Shown here piece after piece: positions 44,401 to 56,309 of a stretch of DNA of 64,000 nt; the first letter of the stretch is position 1; every line of letters begins with the position of its first letter. Source of the stretch: Gnetum montanum (taxonomy: Eukaryota > Streptophyta > Gnetopsida > Gnetales > Gnetaceae); assembly GCA_015680685.1 (NCBI GenBank), contig MNCI01008366.1, forward strand, positions 207,715 through 271,714, given 5' to 3'. Under the pieces are notes generated by a model. That model did no database searches. It was given only the letters and a program-made list of their open reading frames with translations, and was not told where the DNA came from. A program made the translations under genes and the position numbers.

Positions 44401-45808
44401 TTTATGCAAAAAGGAGACTAACAAAGTGAACCACAGAGCAATTAACTAAGACTAATGATGACAACGAACACAATATTACAATTTACAGAAACTTTTATCT
44501 TCTAACTAATGTAACATTTTCAAATTGTGTTCTTGTAGTTCATTACTGTGCATTAACACTTTATTTTCATACTAAACTGTGAAAACCCATGTAAAACAAG
44601 AAGATATTTTAGTTGTTCATATAAAAGATTAAACATACCCTTAAGGCATATCTCACTTGGTTAGAGCAGCTGGCTTGTGGTTGTATATATGACAGGTTCA
44701 ATTCCGAAGGGTCTAGTAAATGTATACGTTTAGGAGGACTATGGCATCAGGTAGATAGATAGTCAACCATAGAAAAAGATCATTGTCAAATGCTTTGCCT
44801 AGTTTAAGGGTTAGCCTATTGTTGTTGAGATAAAGGCACTAAGATGATGATATTAAACATCAAACATGGTTAGCTGTGCACAGTCATCTTTCAAACTTGT
44901 TATAAAAAAGGTATGATATTAAAAGAAGATAAAGCCACATGTAATCTATAAATATATAAAGCAAATTACATAATAAGGTAAATTTCAGTATCAGGTTTGA
45001 CATTAATACAACATTTTTCAAACTCCGTTCATGTAAGAAATAAACGACATGAAAATGTTTTCCAACATTTAATAAGGTTACTGCTTGAATTGCCAGTTGT
45101 ATGCACACCTCAACGTTGGTAAACATGAAAATGTTGTTGAGCTGTGGAAATAACAATGTGTTTCAGAAACATGACTATGGGCACTGCAGTAATTTAAGAA
45201 GAATGTGACTGCTGAAAATGGGATCATAAGGATAAAGGCGAGGACTCGAAAGAGTGAACAGCAAAAGATCTTGTGAAAATTTCGAAGTATGAGAGCATGA
45301 ACTCCATAGAAACAATGAACTAAAGGATATGAAAAAGAAAAAAAAAACCCATAAAAATTTCATCACATGACAAGAAAGCTAAATGTTTAGACGTTCATAT
45401 TAAAGAAAGAACATGGAGATTGTCCGAATATGAGCAACGGGAGATTGTTGACAGCTACTTAAATATGAAAGCCAAAAAAATCTGTTATATAAGCTAATTC
45501 TACTCGAGGATTAAAATTTTGTGAAGTTTCTAAGAGATAGTCTTCTACACTACAGTATTGTATGATACTTGAAAAATTAAAATGTTATTGTCAATACATG
45601 GTGCAAAATCATATTTCAGTTGCAATCATATGAATCTAACGAGCAGAGAGTTAACTATAGCTAAGAAATATACTTTTAAAAAAAGACTTCACCTTCCCAT
45701 AACCATGTTAACAACAAGCTTCATCTTAGCTCCATTTCCAGCCTCACCTAGAAAGAAAGTTCTTTTCCCCAGTACATCAAATGCAGGCATCATTTCATCC
45801 TTTAAGCA
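41419..45808 (-). CDS. Glyoxylate/succinic semialdehyde reductase, last four exons (partial)
   Basis: Four exons can be joined by exact GT..AG borders and phase: 45693-45808 (begins phase 0, ends after two bases of a codon), 41974-42052, 41630-41800 and 41419-41514, stop TAG at 41419-41421. They encode about 141 residues. The family is a plant NADPH-dependent beta-hydroxyacid dehydrogenase that detoxifies glyoxylate and succinic semialdehyde. Visible marks are GKRTFFLGEAGNGAKMKLVV with the catalytic Lys of the G-A-K-M-K motif, ANPMFKLKGPSM, AFPLKHQQKDMRLALALGDE, PVAAAANE, and GYGDLDFSAVHEVL. No stop interrupts any exon, so the part seen looks functional. The NADPH-binding N-terminal half is not found in the 18 kb upstream. 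Whether it is the cytosolic or organellar type cannot be told without the N terminus. Confidence 0.88.
42053..45692 (-). other. 3.6 kb intron of the reductase gene
   Basis: The donor is AG|GTGAAG (at 45693/45692) and the acceptor TTCACAG| (at 42053). The intron holds a SINE-like copy (44646-44780) and otherwise unassigned sequence. The other two introns are 173 and 115 bases. Confidence 0.8.
44646..44780 (+). repeat. tRNA-derived SINE-like element, family B
   Basis: GGCATATCTCACTTGGTTAG then AGAGCAGCTGGCTTG resembles a tRNA head; ACAGGTTCAATTCCGAAGG is B-box-like; the copy ends in an A-rich stretch (AGAAAAAGA). It lies antisense inside the reductase intron. The better match of the B box to GGTTCRANTCC suggests a younger copy than that at 32391. 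Confidence 0.65.
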
Positions 45809-48334
45809 CTGCAGTCCGATTGTACGACACATTAGTCTTGAAAGTAATAACATATTTTAAATTATGTACCAAATAATGAATGCAATGTGCATTATTTCGG
45901 AAACCAATAGTCATCTTAATTTCAGAAAAAATTAAATTTATTATTTTATCTCCTGATGGCATCTCGTTTTTAAGAGTTTGGACTGACACTTCTTATTTAA
46001 TGTAAGTTGGTAGAAAACAGAGAATCAAAAGGCAACACCACCAATCCAAGCACCAAGCAACATGATATTTAATATCTATTATAGAATCTTCCATTGAATA
46101 ATGTTTAATTTTAGTTTTTCCTTCATAAAGCTAACTCTTCAAAACTCATTCAAAATTTACTACAACTTCATCATAACACTGGCATTGTATCTACTTTTCT
46201 TCCAGGCCATCAATTGATGATTTCATTATCTCTTTTTATGGTGAAATCGTTCTCTTTATTAACTGCTCCTATAATTCTCTTGGCAGTAACCACTATAACT
46301 GATCTCATGAAATTCACGCTTTTTTTTTTCAATCTGAGCAGGTAAAAAAACACCAAGGAGATTTGAACTTCAACAACAGAGACAGGCGATAGCATTGAGA
46401 CTCAATCACCATGCCATGGGCTAATGCCAGCATTAGAATATGAGAGAGAGAGAGAGAGAGAGAGACATTCTTAATACTTGTTTAAAAGGTGGGCATCAGA
46501 ATACGAGTATCTATTATTAGAGAATCTCTGTAGATTAATGATATTCATGAAAATACAGCAAATAAGTAACAACCGAAGAATGGTGTTTACAATTCCCTTG
46601 TTCCTACATCGATTAGCCAGGACAAGTTGTCCGCTAATCTCCCTTGACTTAGACATCCATCCCAAGACTATTTTCCATGATGATTATACAAGAGAAAGTA
46701 ACCAACAAGAGGAGAGCTCCAAGAGAGTTCACAGAACTTTAGGTCCAGCTTTTTGTTGAGAAGGTTTACCCCCTTAAAATTATAAATTTAAATTAGAAAT
46801 TCAGAGCTTTAGTACATACTGAAAAATACAAAAACCAGTAAAACAAAAAAATGGGCTGTTACACTCCCTTCACCTTATTAGCAACCTCAGGCTTTTCAGC
46901 TTCAAGAAAATGGTGTCCCAGCCTCATTCCCCAAATCCCAAGATAATCATACTGTTATTAATTGTAGAGATCCTAGATTTTATTTAGTAATGTATAAATA
47001 TTCAAGCAACATTGTGACACTATGTTATTGGCAGCAGTGACTTTCAGTGTTCTAATCATTATCACTAGTTTTGATAATTTGTGGAGCTAGCATGATAGGA
47101 GTTGCAGTGGAATGAAATAAACACAACCTTCATGGCTTTAAACAATATTATACATGTGGCCATAACATAATTCAGGTCAAAGTTGTTAAAGGTAGGCTTC
47201 CCAACTCTGCTTGAGCCAAAATATTATAGCAGCAAGATTTGGCAAATTACAGGTTCTGGATTTGATAGAACGTACAAGCATATACATATACATGAAATGC
47301 ACAGGAGGAAGTCTTTGTCCACTTTGACCATTGAGTAAGGGACTACTAGGAGGAACAATGTACTATAGGAACACATGAAAGCACACAGTAACATGCAACA
47401 ATGTACAAAGGTAGGCATGCTAGATCACACAATGGCATGCAACAAGAAGCAATGGCATGCAACATCCCAAAAAGGCACATGGCAAAGGACAAAGACATGC
47501 AAGCCATATGCACACACATTTGCATATAGATTTACATGACATACACAACATACACACAAATCTACACAACATAGGTAGCATCTGGAATAATTACAAGTAT
47601 GTAGTCATAGATATATAGTTGCAGGCAGTGCACATAAGGTCTAAAGCTTGTTTTTGCAATAAAAATTGTCTAACACATTGACAATTGCTCCTTGGTGGCT
47701 ACATAGATTTTGAAAACCAAAGGGCATAAATAAACAAGTTTAGACCTCACATTGCTTTTTCTACTGCAAAGGGAAAACCCAACAGGGTAGACTTTAGTGG
47801 ATTTGAGGTATCCAAAGTAGAGAAAGCAGTATGAGTAGAAGTCTAAATGATAGGAAAGCACTACACTAATCTTCCCTTCTCACTTCTAACATAGAAGTAC
47901 ATCTAAGAGTATACTACTCTCTCATTTCTGATATTGGATAAAAGACAATCAAACATTACGTCAGTCGATTTCAAGAACAATGTTGGAATAGTTCTAGAAG
48001 GAGAGTCACAAACTAGAAACAATGGCACACTTTTCTCATCATAGTAACCTTCAAGAAAACCAACACAATGCATACACTTAGTTTGTAGATGGATACAACC
48101 AAAAAGAGGTGGGCAAGTATGAAATGAAAATGTAAATGAGATTCTATCTTCTTTAATTCTTTTGGTAACAAATGAACATCATCACAAAATGATGTACACC
48201 TGTAAAACTGCATGTGATACAGTAAATACATTCAATACGGCTTTCAGCAATAAGTTTGATATAGAGTTCATTTACCCTCTAAACAAAATGAACAGAATTC
48301 ATATGAAAAGAGAAAAATCCCTTAAAAGTCATCA
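45809..48334. other. Intron or intergenic, no gene recognised
   Basis: No earlier reductase exon could be found here. A (GA)n run is at 46442-46466, and a loose repeat around GGCATGCAACA is at 47390-47470. If the reductase gene is intact, this is intron. Confidence 0.5.
46442..46466. repeat. (GA)n microsatellite
   Basis: Uninterrupted GA dinucleotides, 12 units. Confidence 0.95.
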
Positions 48335-50560
48335 ATGACCTTCAAAGAATCAAAGCAATCCTTGATAAATACTACAAGAAGCAGTACATTGCTTGGGCAT
48401 TTCTTATCAAAAGTGCTTAAGCAGTTCACATCAACAATCAGGTCTTCATCACACTATTGGCAAATGGTAATAAATCTCGATAAACAATATAATGCTGGAA
48501 CTTGGGAAAGCATGGAAATAGGTCCCTCATATGATGCGCCAAACAACAGCAATAGTCCCAAACAACAAAATCCAAAAAGCAAAGGCAAGTAGAAGCCAAC
48601 CCAAATTGGCCAAACGAACATCAAGAAGAAAAATAGAACTCCAACAAGAAGATGAACACAACATGTTTGAGACTAGCAATGAATCAGGCTCTAATGATAG
48701 TCACCATGACTTCATAGCACTTATGTATGTTGTTGATAGACCTTCTAGCTCTGACAACTGAAATCAAGTGAAACTAATTGATGTCATTGATTGTGCAAAT
48801 TCTGCTGCAACATGTGAACTTGATTGTTGAATCATGGATATGTAAACAACTTAGCATGACACCCACAAAATATAAAAATAAAAAAGCTTGTCTACAAACT
48901 TAACAAAAAGTATCATATATTAGTCAATGACAAATACAAACTCATAGCTAATTAAAGGAATATGAATTATGTTAGTCAAACCTTTAGATGGAGTAAAGAG
49001 ATTCTAGTTGAGGAATGTCCTATGCATCCCTAGTTTGACACAAAATCTATTGTCATTAAGTATGCTTGTTAGAAAGTTTTGACATAAGCATGATAGCATT
49101 AGATGCAAAGGTAGGTATGGCGAGGAATTGCATCAAGTATTAAATAGGGCAGTTAGAAGGCAACTGTGTATACTTGAATAGTAAAGCATTGACAGATAAG
49201 TACAAACAAGATATTACACAACAGTTTGTGGATGCCACATACCATTCCATGATAGCTAAGATGCAAAATCTAACAACCCTATCTCAAGAAGCACTTTAGC
49301 ATGCTAAACTAGGATATGTTCCTTTGAAAGGTCCTATGGACTCAAAAGATGTTCCAAAGGATCTACAAGTGAAGACTCTATAATGCAAGGCTTGTATCAT
49401 AGGCACAACAAGAAGGCAATCATTTTAGCAAAGTAGCAACGAGTCTAACAAAAATTTGAAGCTCGTACACTTTGATGTGTATGTACCCATGTTGATAGAG
49501 ACACTTCAAGGCAATCATTGCCTCATCACCTTCACTAACAATTGCATCAATAAGGTGTGGATTAAATGCTTCGAATATAAATTGCATAATTTTAACGCTT
49601 TTCAATCAGTGAAAGCTCTCATTGAAAAAGAATGCGGTTGCACAATCATAACACTACAAACATACAATAGAAAGGAGCATATCTTTAAAGATTTCAAAGA
49701 ATTTCTAAATAAGGAAGTGATAAAAATGAGACCACAGTGCTAAGAACACCACATAAAATGGTGTGGCAAAATGAATGAACAAATACTTGTTAATATAGTC
49801 AAATAAACGTTGATATATAAGAAGCTACCTACCCATTTTTGGGGAGAAGTAATGAACATAGCAATCAAAATCATGAATAGTCTCCTATGAAAACACAGAA
49901 AACTAGAGAATGAAATATGGATTGATAGTATACTTACTGTAAAAAGGTTCAAAGATTTTGGTTCTTAGTGATATGCATTCATCTTGCTTGAGCACTATAA
50001 CAAACTGCAACTACATTCACAACTAGAACTCTTCATTAGGTATAACACAAGCATAAAAGACTATATAAGGTGTTCTTTCAATAGTAGAAGCAGATTATGA
50101 TCTGGCAAGACGTACATCATCTTTATAGAAATAGAAGAAAAGCTCATCACATTGAATAATAAAGTCAATGCCCATCACTTAAAACATGATGGCCAAACTC
50201 TGGATTACATGCAAAGATTCCAATATCTTCTAGGCCAAAGGATCACAAGGGAGGAAGGGAAGAAATGATACTCTAAATGCAATGACTTGGTCACACATCC
50301 TAGAATTTGTAAGAATGTAGTTATACTAGTTGCCAAAGCAACCAAAAATTGCACTAGAAAGAGAACATGATCAACAAAAACAACCACATTCACAAGTTCA
50401 ACAACCAAAATAATAAGGGGTGTAGGACTTTCATTATAATTTCAATGAAGATGACAATATGTATGTACCCCAAAACCTCACAGGTAGGAACATCAGAAGG
50501 TCCAATAACTTCTAAAGGATCTCAAGCCAGATGAAGTTGACAAGATAGGAACTCTTGGTT
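48335..50560 (+). pseudogene. Ty1/copia gag-integrase relic
   Basis: The region reads, with many stops and shifts, as Ty1/copia polyprotein. A gag tail lies at 48340-48760 (Gln/Asn/Lys-rich, then ...DFIALMYVVD). The pre-integrase zinc region at 49240-49420 has AL*HAKLGY, where the stop replaces the usual Trp, and a CKAC pair. The integrase core starts LKLVHFDVYVPM (49455-49490), continues to about 49730, and ends with LPTHFWGEVMNIAIKIMNSL (49830-49890). The RT domain was not found. The relic is on the + strand, antisense to the reductase. Confidence 0.65.
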
Positions 50561-50939
50561 AAAGTGAAACTCATCAAGTGAGGAAGGAAGATGAAACAAG
50601 ACACATAAACAACCTCACAAAGCCACTTGGTAGAGTTAAGTTTGAACAATTTTGAGATTAGCTAGGAATAAGTAGCACCTCATCTAGAGAATTGGTTCTT
50701 AAGCCACCAATGTTAGCTTTTAGGACACATTTGAATTTTGTATAGGCTTTTCCTCCAAGAACTCCAATTTCCGGAAACAATATTTAATTTTATATCATGT
50801 AGTCCCAAAACCATCAAACCTTATAGGGATGCTAGTGGTTTTCATGGTTGGGTTTTGCAATTTATCAATAAAACCCTAACCTTAAACTAGGTTATAAGGG
50901 AGAACCTGATCTGTTTGCCCGTGCCCCTGATTTGTTTGC

Positions 50940-52191
50940 CACAATGGATGGATGATGTCAAGGGAGGCAAGATGGGCAGAGCGAACAAGGCAAGCAAAGT
51001 AGACAAGACGTGCGAAGTAAACAAGGTAAGCACGGTGCGGGTGAGGAGCACAACACGGAGCTAGTGTGCGGAATAGACAAGGCGAATAGAGGACATGGCC
51101 ACGCTCAAAGAACCCAGGAGATATCGACAGGTTTCGGGGAGACGAAGCATGCAGAGGTCGAGGGAGACTGTGTTGGAGGGGACTCTGATCTAGCTAGTGG
51201 GACGATTGAAGAACACTCCCACGTTGACAGTATCATGCGCTTCCGTGTTAGCGGGCCATCGATGAAGGGGGTTAGGACCATGCAACGTAGTCTAATCGGG
51301 CATTTCATGTCCTCTGGTGCCCACCCTCGGATGGATTTGATTTGACGGTGGATGAAGGAAAGCTGGGGAGTTGGAGCGGTAGATGTTCGGAGCTTGTTGG
51401 AGGACTTGCTCCTTTTCATCTTCCCGACTTTGCAGGATCACAACTTGGTCCTTCAAGGGGGGCCGTGGTTTTATGGTGCTAGGGGGTTAGCTCTGACCCC
51501 TTGGCGACTGGGGATGCACCGAGAACTTGATCTGTTTGCCCATGCCCTGGTCTAGGTACGGGTATTTAGGATTCCATGGGAAATGTAGAATCTTGGATTT
51601 CTTAAGCACCTGGCAAGTTTCTTCGAGAAGTTCATTACCTTTGACAAGGTCACGCAAACGATGGAGCGGATGGGGTTCACCCGTTTCTGCGTCTAGAGAA
51701 ATCTTTCCTTGAAGGACCTCATCAAGGGGATTGTGTTGGAGCTCCTGGGTGGGGAGGAACGACTTCAGGCAAAATTCGAGAATTTGGAGGGTGAGCCTTT
51801 CGGGGAGAAGGTTCCTCGTGTCCGTGAGGGAAGGGGTAAAGGTTGCTCCTACTATGGGAAGCCCAGCCATCGCGAATCAAACTGTCAGTTTCAGGCGGAT
51901 AGAACAAAGCTGATGGGGGATCAAACCTGGAAGTTAGTTGAGGGTGGGGGTTGGATGATAGTTGGACGGAAGGGGCAACTGAAACCATCACAATCGCCAC
52001 CTCCACCACCACCCCCACCTCCACCCCCGCCTCCCTCCCCCCCAAGGGCAACCTCGCAGACCTCCCCACGACATTTCCCACATTCCCCACGCTCTTCCCC
52101 ACAACAGGTGCATGACACCAACACCTCCCTCGCCTCACCATCGTCCGTTGAACCAACGGTCCCTGGGATTGTGCTCCCCCCCCCCCCCTAG
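50940..52191 (+). pseudogene. LINE ORF1 with DUF4283-like domain and zinc knuckle
   Basis: One frame from 51010 to 52191 is broken by four stops. It reads as a plant L1-type ORF1: an N-terminal part ending in LVLQGGPWFYGARGLALTPW, then a region matching the DUF4283 pattern (HALV*VRVFRIPWEM*NLGF), then a knuckle CSYYGKPSHRESNC in which one Cys is Tyr, and a long Pro run (about 51996-52040). Three of the four stops are TAG, two at Trp positions of the family. ORF1 proteins bind LINE RNA. Confidence 0.7.
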
Positions 52192-52329
52192 GCGAATGGG
52201 TCAACGTGGTCAAGGGGAGCACCACATCCCGTAAACCTACGAAGGTGGGCCCACCATCAGGGGATTCAGGTTGTAGCCCGGTTACATGTTTTGTTTGGGG
52301 GGGGGCGCGCGGGCTTGAGATCTCGAACT

Positions 52330-54320
52330 TTGAGGATGAACTGACATTGGGTCAACAACAACTACTGCTTCATTTTACACATCAAATCGGGGAACCGGCC
52401 CAGTGGATCAAAATCATGAATGCCAAGTACGTATGGTGGCAGGTGAGAACACAAGATTCAAGGCCTTGGTGGACATTCTCCAACCATGCACTAAAAGTGC
52501 AGATGCGAGGGTGGTTGAATTTCAAGCCGTGCCAATTTCCGTCAACTATGTACCCGTTGATACCAAGGTGGTGTCAAATATGGCAAGCATGGCTACCTAA
52601 GAAAATTAAAGTTTTCTTGTGGTTGCTGGAAAGCAACGCGCTGCTTGTACGGTCGAATTTACGCAAGCGGGGCTTCGATCTGGATGACACCTACCCACTG
52701 TGTGGCATTGCACTCGAGACCGTCTAGCACTTCACCTTCCAATGCACCTACATGTGCACCACGTCGCGAGAGATGGGTTGGGCTCCCCTGATAAAATTGA
52801 CAGGCAACTCCCGAGCCACATTACTTTTATGGGGGGTGTAAAAAATATGCAACCACAAAATCTTTCGACAACGTTGCCCACCCTCCCCCCCTCCTCTACA
52901 AGTGATCTCGCGAGTCACGGCTGCATGGAGAGAAATCGAAGCGGCAATGGGGGTTACGCCAACCTATGAACCTGACTGCATAGCGTTCTAGGAGGACAAG
53001 GAATTGTGGGGACTGGTGAAACAATGCGGCTGGAATAACGTCCTGCCGCGGCTGGTGGGAGACCCAGCCGTCCCAAATGATGCTTTCTTTTCTAACTGGC
53101 AAGAGGACCGCACCTTTTTTCGGGATACTAAAGTCATTATCATAGAGTCCTCGATTGCCAGGTGTCTAGGGGCCCAGGCAGAAGGCGAAATCATCTTGCC
53201 CACCACGTGTGGGTTGCATGATGCTGAACTATTTTTCACTAGACCAGTGTCATGCACACAGAGTCGACAAGTTCCCAGATCCTCCCTACCACCTATCTGG
53301 GCCTAGGTTGTTCATCTGGTGGACCGTTTCTTTGTGCAATCTGGTAATGGGTCCAAGCTCCAGGGCATTCATTTTGCCTTCCTCAAATGCTTGAAGCTTG
53401 GGATTAGGGTTAACTTACCCCGATTTTTTCTAGCGGCACTGCAAAAGCATAAGCAAGGCCACCACTCTGGGCCTATCCTAGCCCTATGGCGGGGGGTGGT
53501 GGGGTTACAGCCTCAAGGGTTTCTCCACCTAGGCCCTCCCTTTCAGCCTGTCCAAGAGTTTTGAGGACTAGACCTGCAATGACTTACTCCAAGAGGCGGA
53601 GCATTCGTGGGGGACCACAGGCCTCTAACCCCATGCCGGTGTTGGATGTCTCCCTGCCTAGAGCATCAGACTACAAAGAGAAATGAGATGAGGAGCTACG
53701 TCGCACGACAACGGAGGCAACAGCCATTGCACGTGATGCGGAGCACTGAGAGTGGGAGGCCAAATGGGATGAAGCCCTCGTGCTCACGCAGATTAAGTTG
53801 GAAACCTGTTTTTGCAAGCGGGAACAAGAGCTAATCCGGCAGCAAGCCTTGCTAGCGAAGGCTCCCCAAGCCCGATTGGTGGATGAGATCCGGGCTCAAG
53901 TTCAGAAGGAATTAATTCTGGAGGAAACCACTCGTAGAGAGCGTGAGGTGGCTGAGCATGCACAGCAAGAGTAGGAGCAGGAAGAGTAAAGGCAGAGACA
54001 GTGCCAACTGGATCGAGCACATGAGCAAAGCACGCACCAATGGCTTCAGGATTGACGATGTCCATACATTGTCCTGGGCATCAATTGTGATTGCTTGTGG
54101 GGGGAGCTCCGATGTCACATCCGCCAGACGTCTACACGCTTCTACCTGAACAGGAGGACGTCGGTCGAGGAGCAAAGTCAGCATGAATCAGCCATGCAAG
54201 TAATTCAACAAGCCGCCAATTTTGTGGACTCCGAGCTTCACCATAATACGTTGGATATCCTCCATGCCCTCGAACGTCCACACTGTGCCTATCATAGACT
54301 GCCGACGCACCCATAGCGGG
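52330..54320 (+). pseudogene. LINE ORF2 3' part: zf-RVT plus C-terminal extension with coiled coil
   Basis: After ORF1 the endonuclease and almost all RT are missing. The frame starting at about 52330 reads zf-RVT (WLPKKIKVFLWLLESNALL, then CGIALETV*HFTFQC). In the same frame it continues into a region (52960-53560) with LWGLVKQCGWNNVLP, FFSNWQEDRTFFRDTKVIII followed by ESSIARCLG, and IHFAFLKCLKLGIRVNLPRF. A frameshift near 53490 leads to a coiled coil (53690-54290, rich in Glu, Gln, Arg). The minus-strand LINE has the same layout. Confidence 0.65.
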
Positions 54321-55439
54321 GCTGTTTTCTTCTACCCCCCTAAGCAACCTTGGGCCCCGTGTTCCGTGTGGCCAGATGATGATTGTTGTCCCCCCCCCCC
54401 CTCCCACCCCCCAAGGATTTTGGGGGGTGACCCCCCACCCTCTTTTGTTTCTGGTTTTTAGTTTTTCATGACTGGTTGAGGCTTGAGGCCTCCCATTTGG
54501 GCCAATGTCGTTGACCCGAAATTTTGTACTATTAGTTAAATGCATTTCTTTTAAGTTGTTTCTATTACATTCAACACATGCATACTTCTTCATTGTTTCT
54601 CCCATCTTAGCATTAGACATTCACATCTGAAAGGTTAGCACTCATTCCCATATTACTCTGACAAATAGTGTTAGAGCAATCATGTCAAAATTCCCAACTT
54701 GGAAGAAGGAGCAAAGATATTCCAAAATGCAATATTGAAACTAAAACTATTTTTTAATTACATTCAAGACTCCATGGATCTATTGGACTAGTTCAATTTC
54801 AACAATCTTTTATATATCATCTCTATATCTCAACAACCTGTTGGGATTGAACTTGAGACATGCAGGGTATAAGCCATAGGCCTTGATATTTTCTAACATA
54901 AATAATTTGAATAGATAACAATAAACAACACTTCAAGTAAACTAGAAAGAAAGGTGTCTTAACATGTATGATAATTTGCACCTTTATTTTTGAAGCTACT
55001 GAAGCAAGAATCATTGACAAGGCAAATGCAAAACAAGCTTGGAAACGTTTCCATCATGACTATAGAAGCACAATTCAAAATAAGCAAACTAAGCAATTTT
55101 AAGTATAGACAAAATTTTGAAGACTTGATGATCCATAGAGGTGAAAATGTTGAACCTTTTTTTTTTTTTTACCAAAATGCTTACATGCTTGAGAAATTTT
55201 GATAAATATGTTTGTCGCTTTAATGAATGGCAAAAGCTAAGTAAGATTCTTTTTTTACAACCAAAAATTATATTAATAAAATAAGATTTGAAGTAGAATG
55301 ATATTATTCTTAGGCTCTTAATGATCAACCAAGATAACAGGATCAAATTTCTAATAACAAGTTCAAAAATAAAATAATCATATCAAGGTACCAATCTATT
55401 CATAACTTTAAGAATAAAAATTATAATATGTAAGGCTCA
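54321..55439. other. Spacer, no gene recognised
   Basis: It starts with C-rich 3' LINE sequence (54330-54480) and continues as AT-rich DNA without open frames of note. Confidence 0.5.
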
Positions 55440-55880
55440 AAGACTTTGGCAATCAAATCCTATTTTATATATTACATTCTCCTTCCAATTTTTTACTGCT
55501 AACCACCATATTCTATGTAGATATGGATTTTTGTTCCTTCAAAAGCTCTTCGATTTCCTTCCTTCTAGATTTAAAAGATCAAATGTGCTAACAAAGTGCT
55601 CCAAATCTTATTAATGCATTGAATTTCACTTATCCAAGATCTTGTAAAAGATTTTGACATAATAAAATGCTAATTTGTAGCTTTCAATGCTCTTATTCCA
55701 AATATGGGCATTTGCTTGACAATGCAAAAAGACATGATTCCCATCTTCACAAGCATTTTTACAGAAATAACATCTAGTAACCATCATCCATCAACACTTC
55801 AACAAATTATCAATTAAATTTTGTCTTTTTGTACTAATTCAAAAGAAATATCAACTTTAAGGATTAAAACCACTTTCTCC
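55440..55880 (-). pseudogene. LINE 3' relic with zf-RVT motif, no extension
   Basis: On the minus strand 55785-55690 reads RCYFCKN.CEDGNHVFLHC and then WNKS, the zf-RVT cysteine/histidine signature. About 70 codons follow with an NRRAFEG block. Unlike the two other LINEs in this window, no extension homologous to 53000-53560 follows. Confidence 0.55.
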
Positions 55881-56309
55881 AATGAAAAGCTTTTTGACAA
55901 TTTCTAATTCTTCTTTGGAATAAAATCGAGTGTTATTAATTCCAAAAAAGAGCTGTACATGAGTATAGCCCGGGTCAATGCCACTAACCCCATGCCCAGT
56001 AGACTGCGCCACCACAAAACCCTATGTCGTTCTATTTTCTAATAATGCCCCCTCCCAAGGGCAAGCCCAACCCACACCCGCAAATTATTTACAAGTCCCC
56101 TTTTTGCAAGTCCCCACCCACCAAGTCATCCCTGAGTCCTTGGCCAACACAACTCACCTGATCCTGTCCTTCCCATTCTGTTCTATATATGGATTCTACC
56201 CCTGCATTAGTCCCATATACTCCCTTGTGGTCTGCAAATGTGGGCTACTGTCAACCTCAATTCTAGCTTAGGAGGTGCTGGTGCTAAGCGCTAAGCGTTG
56301 CTAGTTTTC

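Noticed and set aside
44646-44730. tRNA gene
   Set aside because: A and B boxes are present, but the acceptor and anticodon stems do not pair; a SINE head fits better, with a second copy at 32391.
52896-53257. Minus-strand ORFs over the LINE extension
   Set aside because: They overlap the + frame that shows homology to the minus-strand LINE extension, and match nothing I recognise.
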